Of a stretch of 64,000 bases of DNA, positions 52,326-60,945 are shown in pieces. Position 1 is the stretch's first letter. Every line of letters starts with the position of its first letter. Under the pieces are notes generated by a model. That model had not been told where the DNA came from, searched no databases, and was given only the letters and a program-made list of their open reading frames with translations. Position numbers and translations under genes: made by a program. This DNA comes from Polaromonas sp. JS666 (GTDB taxonomy: Bacteria > Pseudomonadota > Gammaproteobacteria > Burkholderiales > Burkholderiaceae_C): NCBI RefSeq assembly GCF_000013865.1, contig NC_007948.1:3224001-3288000 (forward strand). Reading direction: 5' to 3'.

Positions 52326-53972
52326 TCAGGTAATGGGTGCCGGATTGAAAAGCACCAGCGCGTTGTGCAGCTTCCAGTGCTCCGCCCAGGTTTTCTTGCG
52401 GCCACTGGCAACTTCCAGCATGAGATGGAAGAGCTCCCAGCCAAGCTCTTCGATGGTGGCGTCGCCGTCGGCAATGCGGCCGGCATTCACGTCCATCAGG
52501 TCGTGCCAGCGCCTGGCCAGGTCGCTGCGTGTCGCGACCTTGATCACGGGTACCTCGGCCAGGCCGTATGGCGTGCCGCGGCCTGTCGTGAAGACATGCA
52601 GATTCATGCCGGCAGCGAGCTGCAGCGTGCCGCAGATAAAGTCGCTGGCCGGCGTCGCCGCGTAGATCAGGCCTTTTTGTCTGACTTTTTCACCCGGCGA
52701 CAGCACGCCGCTGATGGGCGCCGTGCCCGACTTGACGATGGAGCCCATGGCTTTTTCGACGATGTTGGACAAGCCGCCCTTCTTGTTGCCAGGCGTGGTG
52801 TTGGCGCTGCGGTCAACCCGGCCTTTTTGCAGGTAAGCGTCGTACCAGGCCATCTCGCGGATCATCGCTTCGGCCACTTCCGGCGTGGAGGCACGCGACG
52901 TAAGCTGATCAATGCCATCCCGGACCTCGGTGGTCTCGGAGAACATCACCGTGGCACCGGCGCGCACCAGCAAATCGGTGGCAAAACCCACCGCCGGATT
53001 GGCCGTCACGCCGGAAAAAGCATCGCTGCCGCCACACTGCACACCCACCACCAGTTCACTGGCGGGGACGGTTTCGCGCCGGCGGGCATCAAGCCGCTCC
53101 AGGTGCAGCAAGGCCGTCTCCATGATGGAGTCGATCATCGACATGAAGCCCACGTGGTGTTCGGATTGCAGGCAGACCACATCGAGCTCGGCCTCGGCGC
53201 TAATGCCCACATCGGCCACATTGCGTTCGTCGACGATCTGAATGGTGCCGGGCGGCAGCAGGCGCTCGGGCTGGAGCTTTTCGCAGCCCAGGCTCACCAC
53301 CATCACCTCACCGCCAAAGTTCGGGTTGAGCGTGATGTTACGCAGGGTGCGGATCGGAATGATCGCGTCCGGGGCGTCGATGGCCACGCCGCACCCATAG
53401 GTGTGCTCCAGGCCCACCACATCATCCACGTTCGGGAAGCGCGGCAGCAACTCATCCTTGATGCGCTTGACGGCAAACTCCACCACGCCCGCCACACACT
53501 GCACGGTCGTGGTGATGGCGAGAATGTTGCGGCTGCCGACCGATCCGTCCGGGTTGCGGTAGCCCTCAAAGGTATAGCCCTCCAATGGCGGCAGCACCGG
53601 CGGCCGCACGGTGGCGATGGGCAAATTGTCGAGCTCGCGCGCCGAAGGCATCTCCAGCAGCCGCTCATGCACCCAGCTCCCGGCCGGGATGTCCTTGAGC
53701 GCATAGCCGATGGGCACGTTGTAACGCAGCACCGCGGTGCCCTTGGGCAAATCGACCAGCGCGACCTTGTGACCCTGCGGCACCTGCTCGCACAGCCGCA
53801 AACCGCTGTCAAATACCGTTCCTGCAGGCAGGCCGCCGTCGTTGGCCACGATCGCAACATTGTCATGATCGTGCATGGTGATGTACAGCGGCGCCCTCTT
53901 CGTCGCGGTGCCTGGAGCGGCCTGCGGCGCGGCCTTTGCTGCGGCCTGTGTGGGGGGATTGGGGGAGGTCAT
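52326..53972 (-). CDS. garD: Galactarate dehydratase
   Basis: Dehydrates galactarate to 5-dehydro-4-deoxy-glucarate. 548 residues with the SAF domain at the N-terminus ([18 protein letters not shown]), then the UxaA/GarD catalytic region: [16 protein letters not shown], THxYGCG-like [34 protein letters not shown], and the C-terminal [27 protein letters not shown]. An Ala/Pro-rich N-terminal extension of about 25 residues is extra. Central enzyme of the cluster. Confidence 0.94.
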   Translation of the reverse strand: MTSPNPPTQAAAKAAPQAAPGTATKRAPLYITMHDHDNVAIVANDGGLPAGTVFDSGLRLCEQVPQGHKVALVDLPKGTAVLRYNVPIGYALKDIPAGSWVHERLLEMPSARELDNLPIATVRPPVLPPLEGYTFEGYRNPDGSVGSRNILAITTTVQCVAGVVEFAVKRIKDELLPRFPNVDDVVGLEHTYGCGVAIDAPDAIIPIRTLRNITLNPNFGGEVMVVSLGCEKLQPERLLPPGTIQIVDERNVADVGISAEAELDVVCLQSEHHVGFMSMIDSIMETALLHLERLDARRRETVPASELVVGVQCGGSDAFSGVTANPAVGFATDLLVRAGATVMFSETTEVRDGIDQLTSRASTPEVAEAMIREMAWYDAYLQKGRVDRSANTTPGNKKGGLSNIVEKAMGSIVKSGTAPISGVLSPGEKVRQKGLIYAATPASDFICGTLQLAAGMNLHVFTTGRGTPYGLAEVPVIKVATRSDLARRWHDLMDVNAGRIADGDATIEELGWELFHLMLEVASGRKKTWAEHWKLHNALVLFNPAPIT

Positions 53973-53999
53973 GGTGAAACTATCTTCTGACGAAAACGC

Positions 54000-55289
54000 T
54001 TACTTGTACAGCGCCGGCAGCCACAGCGAGAAGGCCGGCACGTAGGTCACCAGCAGCAGACAGACGCCGAGCGCGCCGTAGAACGGGCCGATCGAGCGCA
54101 TCACCTGCCCGACCGAGATGCCGCCAATGGCGCAGCCGACGAATTGCACCGACCCGACCGGCGGCGTGTTCAGGCCCAACGCGCAGTTGATCAGCATCAC
54201 GATGCCGAACTGCACCGGGTCCATGCCGAACTGCATCGCAATCGGCATGAAGATCGGCGTGCAGATCAGGATGGTCGCCGCCATGTCGAGAAAGGTGCCG
54301 AGGATGAACAGCAGCACGTTGATCATCAGGAAGATGACCCAGGGCTCGCTGCTCACCGACTTCATCAGCTCGCCGGTCAGTTGCGGCACCTCGTACAGCG
54401 CCATGAAGTAGCCGAAGGCGGCCGAGATGCCGATCAGCAGCAGGACCACACCGGTGGTCTTGCAGGCTTTGGCGCAAGCCTTGAGAAAGTTGTTCCACGT
54501 CAGCGTCTTGTAGACAAGCACTGTGATCGCCAGCGCCCAGGCGACCGCGATCGATGCCGACTCGGTGGCCGTGAATGCACCCGACAGGATGCCGGCGAGG
54601 ATGATCACCACCACCAGCAGGCCGGGCAGCGCGGCGCCGAAGGCGCGCAACACCTCGCCCCAGCCGGGGAAGGCGCCGTGTGTCGGGTAGCCGCGCTTGA
54701 CGGCCACGTAGTAGGCAGCGCCCAGGTTGCACAGGGTCAGGATCACCGCCGGAACCAGGCCCGCGAGGATCAGGCTCAGCACACTGACCGAGGCGATGCC
54801 CGAGGTGGCCAGCGTGAAGATGATCATGTTGTGCGAGGTCGGCATGATGGCGCCCACCAGTGCCGCGTGTGTGGTGACGTTGACCGCGTAGTCGGCGTCA
54901 TAGCCTTCCTTCTTCATCAGCGGAATCATCACCGAGCCCATGGCTGACACATCGGCCAGCGGCGAGCCGGCGACGCCCCCGAACAGCGTGCAGCCGATCA
55001 CGTTGCTCATGCCCAGGCCGCCGCGCACATGGCCGACCAGGCTGTTGGCGAAGCGCACGATGCGCTCGGCAATGCCGCCGTAGAGCATCAGCTCGCCGGC
55101 GAAGACAAAAAACGGAATAGCCAGGAACGAGAACACCTGCATGCCGCCGACCATTTTCTGGAACACCACCGCAATCGGCAGACCGGCGGCGATGATGGTG
55201 GCGACCGACGACAGGCCGATGGCAAACGCGACCGGCACGCCAATCACGAGGAAGAGCGTGAAGCTCAGGGCGAGTACGGTCAGTTCCAT
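54000..55289 (-). CDS. TRAP transporter large permease (DctM)
   Basis: 429 residues with about 12 membrane segments. DctM features: IPFFVFAGELMLYGGIAERIVRFA, FGGVAGSPLADVSAMGSVMIP, and the end GLNTPPVGSVQFVGCAIGG. Imports organic acids using a Na+ gradient; with the adjacent dctQ- and dctP-like genes likely carries galacturonate or galactarate. Its start overlaps the DctQ gene by 10 bases. Confidence 0.93.
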   Translation of the reverse strand: MELTVLALSFTLFLVIGVPVAFAIGLSSVATIIAAGLPIAVVFQKMVGGMQVFSFLAIPFFVFAGELMLYGGIAERIVRFANSLVGHVRGGLGMSNVIGCTLFGGVAGSPLADVSAMGSVMIPLMKKEGYDADYAVNVTTHAALVGAIMPTSHNMIIFTLATSGIASVSVLSLILAGLVPAVILTLCNLGAAYYVAVKRGYPTHGAFPGWGEVLRAFGAALPGLLVVVIILAGILSGAFTATESASIAVAWALAITVLVYKTLTWNNFLKACAKACKTTGVVLLLIGISAAFGYFMALYEVPQLTGELMKSVSSEPWVIFLMINVLLFILGTFLDMAATILICTPIFMPIAMQFGMDPVQFGIVMLINCALGLNTPPVGSVQFVGCAIGGISVGQVMRSIGPFYGALGVCLLLVTYVPAFSLWLPALYK

Positions 55290-55768
55290 GCGGGCTCCAC
55301 TACTTGGCCGCGCACCAGCGCGATCACATGTTCAATTGAAAACAGGACGATCAGCACGCCGGCAATCACCACCGGCAGGTAGTCGATGCCATCCGGGACG
55401 GGCAACATGGGTTTTTTCTCGCCCCATTTGGCGGCCATCCATAACCAGCCACCGTAGACCATCAGCGCACCGAAGCCGCCGACAAGAACATGAATCAGGA
55501 TTTCGATGCGGTGCTGCCACTTCTCGGGCAGCAGCACAACGAGGGACTCCAGGCCAATGTGGCCGGCATCGCGCACACCGACCGCCACGCCGAATGCAGT
55601 GACGAACAGCACCAGCAACAGGGCCAGTGCTTCGGCCCATGTCGGCGTGTCATTGAAGACGTAACGTCCAATGACCTGCCACTGGACGCACAGGACAACC
55701 GCGAGCAGCCCGATCACGGCCAGGATCAGGCTGAGCTTGGACAGCATTGCGCAAAATTTTGTGTACAT
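55280..55768 (-). CDS. TRAP transporter small permease (DctQ)
   Basis: 162 residues, four membrane segments (first SLILAVIGLLAVVLCVQWQV; motif RYVFNDTPTWAEALALLL typical of DctQ). Partner of the large permease. 100 bases separate it from the receptor gene upstream. Confidence 0.92.
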   Translation of the reverse strand: MYTKFCAMLSKLSLILAVIGLLAVVLCVQWQVIGRYVFNDTPTWAEALALLLVLFVTAFGVAVGVRDAGHIGLESLVVLLPEKWQHRIEILIHVLVGGFGALMVYGGWLWMAAKWGEKKPMLPVPDGIDYLPVVIAGVLIVLFSIEHVIALVRGQVVEPAWN

Positions 55769-55868
55769 GGATTAATCTTTTTCTGACCCGGCCGTCCCAC
55801 CGCCCCGCAAAGGACAGGAAGACAGGCGCCCCCCGCCTTGCGGCAGGAGGCATGGCCTGCCCGGCAGC

Positions 55869-56861
55869 TTACTTGGTGTCCTGGACCGCTTTAACGAGGC
55901 GCTTCATGTCGGGCGTGGTCATGAACTTGTCGTAGACCGGGCCCATTACGGCCTGGAACGACTTCTTGTCCACTTCCACGATCTCGGCGCCAGCGGCCTT
56001 GACATTGGCCAGTGACTTCGCTTCCTGCTCGTCCCACTTCTGGCGCTCGAATGCCACCGACTCCTTGGCCGCCGCGCGGATCATGTCCTGCTCGGCCTTG
56101 GGCAGCTTGTCATAGATGATCTTGGACATCACCAGGATCTCGGGCGCCATCGAATGCTCGGTCTTGGAGTAGACCTTCACGGCTTCCACGTGTTTGGCCG
56201 TGTCGAACGACGGAATGTTGTTCTCGGCGGCGTCAATCAGGCCGGTCTTCAGGCCGGTATAGACCTCGCCATAAGGCATGGGGGTGGCGTTGGCGCCCAT
56301 CGCGCTGACCAGCGCGACCCAGAGGTCGGATTGCTGGACACGGATCTTCAGGCCCTTGGCATCAGCGACGGTCCTGATCGGCTTCTTCGCGTAGATGGAG
56401 CGTGCACCACTGTCATAAAAAGCCAGGCCGATGAAACCGGCAGACTCGCAGCTCTTCAGGATCTCGTCACCGACCGGGCCGTCGAGCGACTTGCGCATGT
56501 GCGCGATGGAGCTGAACAGGAAGGGCATTGTCGGCACCTGGGTCAGCGGACAGATGGCGTTCATCGGGCCGACATTGACGCGCGTGAAGTCGAGCGCGCC
56601 AATCTTCACCTGGTCGATGGTTTCCTTCTCGCTGCCGAGTGCCTGCTTGTTGAAAACCTTGATCTTGTGTTTGCCGCCGCTCTTTTTCTCGAGAAGCTCG
56701 CCCATGTACTTGACGGCCGCGACGGTGGGGTAGTCATCAGCGTTGTGCGTGTCGGCCGAGCGGAACTCGGTGGCCTGGGCAGCACCCATGCCAAGGCCCG
56801 CCAGCAAAGCGGCAAGGGCGGCCGAGCGAATAGCCGAAATGCGGGGAGTTCTGTTTGTCAT
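55869..56861 (-). CDS. TRAP transporter substrate-binding protein (DctP)
   Basis: 330 residues: signal peptide ([13 protein letters not shown], to about residue 30) and a DctP receptor domain with [25 protein letters not shown] and [29 protein letters not shown]; the Arg in KIRVQ is the conserved carboxylate ligand. First gene of the TRAP set, so the receptor is likely made in excess. Confidence 0.94.
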
Positions 56862-56906
56862 GATGCGATGTCTCCTGAGTTATGGTTGCGCGTTGAAATG
56901 GGAAAG

Positions 56907-57818
56907 CTACTGCGAAAACGGCGTTTCGGCAATGCCGCGAACGCCGGGATGGGCCACGAACACCGCGCCCGCCAGCGCGGGCTCATAGCCGGCGATAGGT
57001 TGCGCGGGGGTGATGGAGGCGATGAAGAGCTGGTCCATGCGTGCGCCGCCGAAGCAGCACATCGAAGGCTTCGCGGCCGGAACTGCAATGGAGCGGTCCA
57101 GCTTGCCCGCAGGCGTGAAGCGGTGAACCAGACCGGCATCGTTGCCGCAAATCCAGTAACAGCCCTCCTCGTCGACAGCGGCGCCATCGGGTCGCCCCGG
57201 CAGCGGCTTCATGTCAACAAACACCCGCTGGTTCGTGGGCGTGCCGGTGTCGGTGTCGTAATCGAAGGCCCAGATGGTCTGCACTGACGGATGGGAGTCC
57301 GACAGGTACATGGTGCGCCCGTCAGGGCTGAAAGCCAGGCCATTGGGCGTGATGAAGCCGCTCAGGAGGTTTCTCAGCTCGCCATTTTTTTCATGGCTGT
57401 AGAGGCAACCCGCACGGGAACCGAGAGCCATATCGAGCACCATGGTGCCGGCCAGGAAGCGCCCCTGGCGGTCGCAGCGGCCGTCGTTGAAGCGCATGCC
57501 AGCCTGCGCATGCCGCACCCCGGCCAGCAGCCGGACATCAAGACGGCCGCCATCATGCGGCTGCAATTCGAATACGCCAGTTTCCATGCCCGCCACCCAG
57601 CCCGACTGCGTGCCCCGCGGGGCAATGCAAGCGAGCATTTCAGGCGCCAGCCAGTGGCTGGTGCGCCCTGTTGCGGCCTCCCAGCGGCACAGCTTGCGCG
57701 CCGGAATGTCGACCCAATACAGCGCCTGCTCGGCGGCATGCCAGACCGGGCTTTCGCCCGTGGCATTGCGCGCATCGAGCAGCAGCTCGGCCCGCGTCGC
57801 GTCCGTGAGGGTGCTCAT
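56907..57818 (-). CDS. SMP-30/gluconolactonase-family lactonase
   Basis: 303-residue six-bladed propeller lactonase. Metal-site residues are visible: Glu in ATGESPVWH, Asn in GMRFNDGRCDRQGRF, Asn in ITPNGLAFSPDGRTMYLSD, Asp in GRPDGAAVDEEGCYW. In this context it probably opens galactarolactone (or glucarolactone) made by the uronate dehydrogenase whose stop lies 4 bases upstream of its start. Confidence 0.9.
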   Translation of the reverse strand: MSTLTDATRAELLLDARNATGESPVWHAAEQALYWVDIPARKLCRWEAATGRTSHWLAPEMLACIAPRGTQSGWVAGMETGVFELQPHDGGRLDVRLLAGVRHAQAGMRFNDGRCDRQGRFLAGTMVLDMALGSRAGCLYSHEKNGELRNLLSGFITPNGLAFSPDGRTMYLSDSHPSVQTIWAFDYDTDTGTPTNQRVFVDMKPLPGRPDGAAVDEEGCYWICGNDAGLVHRFTPAGKLDRSIAVPAAKPSMCCFGGARMDQLFIASITPAQPIAGYEPALAGAVFVAHPGVRGIAETPFSQ

Positions 57819-57822
57819 GCGG

Positions 57823-58632
57823 TCAGTCGCCGAAGGGGCCGGCCACGACAAAACCGCCGCCCTGGTATTGAACCACCGGATCATTCAGATCCGGCTGGGG
57901 GGTGCGCGCATACACCGCATCGCGGAAAACATCCGAGCTGTCTTTCGGCACATAGCCGATGTGGCGAGCGCGGCTGTTGTCCCACCAGGTCACGGCGTTG
58001 TCAGACATGCCAAAAATGATGCTGTGGCCCAGCACCGGCGTCGTCAGGCAGGCGGTGATGAGGCGGTGCAGGTCGTCATAGCTCAGCCAGGTGGCCAGCA
58101 TGCGGCGGTCCCTGGGCTCGGGAAATGAAGAGCCGATGCGCACGCAGGCGGTTTCTATGCCGTAGCGGTCAAAGTAGAGCCGCGCCAGGTCTTCCCCAAA
58201 CGCCTTGCTCAAGCCATAAAAGCCGTCGGGCCGTGGCGGATGATCCGCAGTGATCGTCTGGTCCTGGCGGTAAAAGCCGGTGACGTGGTTGGAACTGGCA
58301 AACACCACACGCTTGACGCCGTGTTTGCGCGCAGCCTCATAAAGGTTGTAGGCGCCAAGGATGTTGGCCTGCAGGATGGGCCCGAACGGCCCTTCGACCG
58401 AAACGCCACCCAGGTGGATGATGGCATCCATCCCCTTGACCATCTCGTTGACGGCAGCCGCATCGGCCAGGTCGGCCAGCACCACTTCCTCGCCCACAGC
58501 AGCATCGCCAAACGGCTGGACATCGGACAAGCGAAGCACCGAGCAATTGGCCTTCAGGCGCTCGCGCAAGGCTTTTCCCAGACCGCCGGCAGCACCGGTC
58601 AGCAAGAGTTTTTCATGAACTTTGATTGTCAT
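57823..58632 (-). CDS. udh: Uronate dehydrogenase (NAD-dependent SDR)
   Basis: Oxidises D-galacturonate or D-glucuronate to the aldarolactone. 269 residues: LLLTGAAGGLGKALRERL (NAD site), catalytic YGLSKAFGEDLARLYFDRYG (Tyr-x3-Lys), SFPEPRDRRMLATWLS and NAVTWWDNSRARHIGY, all close to characterised Udh proteins. ATG 58632 (MTIKVHEKL) is preferred because AGGA lies 8 bases upstream. First gene of the catabolic operon, facing the GntR regulator. Confidence 0.93.
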   Translation of the reverse strand: MTIKVHEKLLLTGAAGGLGKALRERLKANCSVLRLSDVQPFGDAAVGEEVVLADLADAAAVNEMVKGMDAIIHLGGVSVEGPFGPILQANILGAYNLYEAARKHGVKRVVFASSNHVTGFYRQDQTITADHPPRPDGFYGLSKAFGEDLARLYFDRYGIETACVRIGSSFPEPRDRRMLATWLSYDDLHRLITACLTTPVLGHSIIFGMSDNAVTWWDNSRARHIGYVPKDSSDVFRDAVYARTPQPDLNDPVVQYQGGGFVVAGPFGD

Positions 58633-58705
58633 TTTGGGCATCCTGGTCGGATTGCGAATTGGAACTGGACTTTTTCATGAAGTTTGTTAAAGTCAAACAA
58701 GTCGT

Positions 58706-58729
58706 CAGTCATAGGTTGTCTGATGACTG
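58706..58729. promoter_or_regulatory. Inverted repeat in udh-gntR divergent region
   Basis: CAGTCAT and ATGACTG form a perfect 7-base inverted repeat around a 10-base spacer; an overlapping pair GTCGTCAG/CTGATGAC is nearly as good. A plausible operator for the divergent GntR/FCD regulator controlling both directions. Confidence 0.5.
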
Positions 58730-58771
58730 GGAATTCTCCAACCCCTCCATTTGCTTGTCAACGGTTTTTTA

Positions 58772-59578
58772 ATGACCCTCAGGAAAACCCTTAGTCATCC
58801 CGAGCCCCTGCCCGCGCGCCACCTGGCGGCGCCAGGCGCACGCCGTCCGCGCGGACTGGTCGGTGAAATCGTCGAAAGCCTGGCCAACAGCATTCGCGAT
58901 GGCCAGTTGCAGCCCGGCGCGAAGCTGCCGACAGAAGCAGAAATCATGGCCCGGTTCGATGTCAGCCGCACGGTGGTTCGCGAATCGCTGTCGCGGCTTC
59001 AGGCGTCCGGCCTGGTCGAGACCCGGCATGGCATCGGCACCTTTGTACTGCCCCCGCAGGAAAGCGGCAACTTCAGGATCATGGCGGAAGACTTCGCCAC
59101 GGTAGCCGATGTCATTTCAGTGCTCGAGTTGCGCATCAGCCTTGAAACCGAGGCCGCAGGCCTGGCGGCCCAGAGGAGAACGCCCGAGAACCTGCTGGCC
59201 ATGCAAAATGCACTGCGTGCCTTTCGGGAGTCCATCAATGATGACTCCGACGCCGTGCCGCCCGACTTCCAGTTTCACATGGAAGTGGCCCGCTCCACAG
59301 GCAACCGGCATTTCGCCGACCTGATGACCTACCTGGGCACCATGATCATTCCGCGCACGCGCGTGAACATCGTGCACAACGCGCCCGAAGGCCGGCTGAA
59401 CTATCTCGAACGCGTGAACAGCGAGCATGAAAGCATCTACAGCGCCATCAGCAACCAGGATGCCGAGGCCGCCCGCGCCGCCATGCGGACCCACCTGTCC
59501 AACAGCCGGGAGCGCCTGCGTCGCGGCAACAATCTGCTCTCCATGCAACCTCCGGACGGGCTCGCGAACCAGGCCTGA
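58772..59578 (+). CDS. GntR-family regulator, FadR/FCD subfamily
   Basis: 268 residues. N-terminal winged HTH (about 35-95: SIRDGQLQPGAKLPTEAEIM, FDVSRTVVRESLSRLQASGL) and C-terminal FCD ligand domain (about 110-250, with metal-type His in FQFHMEVARSTGN and NSEHESIYSAI). Divergent from udh, so it most likely represses the galacturonate/galactarate operon until a sugar acid binds. ATG 58772 is preferred over a TTG at 58751. Confidence 0.93.
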   Translation: MTLRKTLSHPEPLPARHLAAPGARRPRGLVGEIVESLANSIRDGQLQPGAKLPTEAEIMARFDVSRTVVRESLSRLQASGLVETRHGIGTFVLPPQESGNFRIMAEDFATVADVISVLELRISLETEAAGLAAQRRTPENLLAMQNALRAFRESINDDSDAVPPDFQFHMEVARSTGNRHFADLMTYLGTMIIPRTRVNIVHNAPEGRLNYLERVNSEHESIYSAISNQDAEAARAAMRTHLSNSRERLRRGNNLLSMQPPDGLANQA

Positions 59579-60061
59579 CTGGCTCTGTGACACCTCTGTT
59601 GCGATGGCGTCGCATGGAGCCATGTTGTACGACAACTGACAATTAAGTGCAGCGTAGCAACCCACCCGCCCGCCCCTCACCAGGAAGCACCTGCGGCTGA
59701 CGCAGCCCTCAGCTTCGATACCCACCCCGTCAAGACACACCCAGCGGCATTTCATTCCACGGCTGCGCGCATGGTCGGCTGCAGGACCGGGTCAGCCCGC
59801 GTCCAACCCTGAAAACACCCCGCGGACGGCCCGCACCCGCACCCGGAGCAGGACCCAGGCAAGCCTGAACACCACCCCAGATCCGCGGCAGTAGCCCATG
59901 GCCATGCCATGTTTTGCCCGACCACGCCGGTCTCGCAATGCGACACCGGCACGCCCGCATTTTCTTATGGCATGCGGGTTAACACCGATAAAACAGGCTG
60001 AAAAGGCAATTGAATTAGTTATGTTTTATAACCACAATTCACCCACCAACCAAAGCTGACC
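59579..60061. other. 483-base region without a recognised gene
   Basis: No coding frame resembles a known protein on either strand. The left part is GC-rich and low-complexity (C-rich runs near 59660 and 59820). The right 60 bases are AT-rich and hold a nested inverted repeat (60011-60041) just before the crotonase gene. Probably regulatory DNA plus unassigned sequence. Confidence 0.6.
60011..60041. promoter_or_regulatory. Nested inverted repeat upstream of crotonase gene
   Basis: Inner arms GTTAT/ATAAC around GTTTT, outer arms TGAATT/AATTCA. AT-rich, 21 bases before the ATG. A candidate operator or promoter region for the crotonase-ligase-thiolase operon. Confidence 0.45.
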
Positions 60062-60856
60062 ATGACTTCCAACACCTCTTCCACCGACATCCAGCTAGAC
60101 ATTCGCGGCGCGCATCAAGAGATCGCAGTGATCCGCCTGAGCCGCGTTGCCAAACGTAATGCCGTCAACGACAGCCTGATTCTGGCCTTGCGTGACATCT
60201 TCGAAAAACTGCCCACAACCGTCCGTGCTGCCGTGATCCACGGCGAGGGCGAGCACTTCTGCGCCGGCCTGGACCTGGGCGAACTGGAGGAGCGCGACGC
60301 CGGCCAGGGCATGCACCATTCGCGCATGTGGCACGCCGCGCTCGAACGGGTGCAGTTCGGCCCGGTTCCGGTGATTGCCGCGCTGCAAGGCGCCGTGGTC
60401 GGCGGCGGACTAGAGCTGGCCAGCGCCTGCCATATCCGCGTAGCCGATGAGACTGCCTTCTATGCGCTGCCGGAGGGCTCTCGCGGCATTTTTGTCGGCG
60501 GTGGCGGATCGGTTCGCATCCCCAAGCTGATAGGCGTCGCACGCATGACCGACATGATGCTGACCGGCCGGGTCTACAACGCACAAGACGGCGAGCGCGC
60601 CGGCTTTGCGCAGTACCTCGTACCCGAGGGCCAAGCCTTCGACAAGGCCATGGAACTGGCCGCACGTGTGGCGCAAAACGCCCCCCTGACGAATTACGCA
60701 CTGATGCATGCCCTGCCCCGGATTGCCGAGCAGCCGGCCGAGCAGGGCTACCTGACGGAAGCCCTGATGGCGGCCATTGCCCAAAGCGCGCCTGAGGCCA
60801 AGGACCGGGTCCGCGCCTTCCTCGAAGGCCGGGCTGCCAAGGTGCAGAAAAGCTGA
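60062..60856 (+). CDS. Crotonase/enoyl-CoA hydratase family protein
   Basis: 264 residues. Oxyanion-hole segment EHFCAGLDLGEL, and both hydratase-type glutamates appear: in AVVGGGLELASACHIRVA and in ALPEGSRGIFVGGGGSVRIP. This supports hydratase (or hydratase-lyase) chemistry. It is followed by a feruloyl-CoA-synthase-like ligase and a thiolase on the same strand, so a likely substrate is an unsaturated aryl- or acyl-CoA made by that ligase. Confidence 0.9.
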   Translation: MTSNTSSTDIQLDIRGAHQEIAVIRLSRVAKRNAVNDSLILALRDIFEKLPTTVRAAVIHGEGEHFCAGLDLGELEERDAGQGMHHSRMWHAALERVQFGPVPVIAALQGAVVGGGLELASACHIRVADETAFYALPEGSRGIFVGGGGSVRIPKLIGVARMTDMMLTGRVYNAQDGERAGFAQYLVPEGQAFDKAMELAARVAQNAPLTNYALMHALPRIAEQPAEQGYLTEALMAAIAQSAPEAKDRVRAFLEGRAAKVQKS

Positions 60857-60945
60857 AGCCGCGCGGCCCAGCACGGAACGACATATCACCCCATCACGCA
60901 ACAAGCACAACAAGAAAAACGCGAGCACGCCCGGAAGAGACAAGC

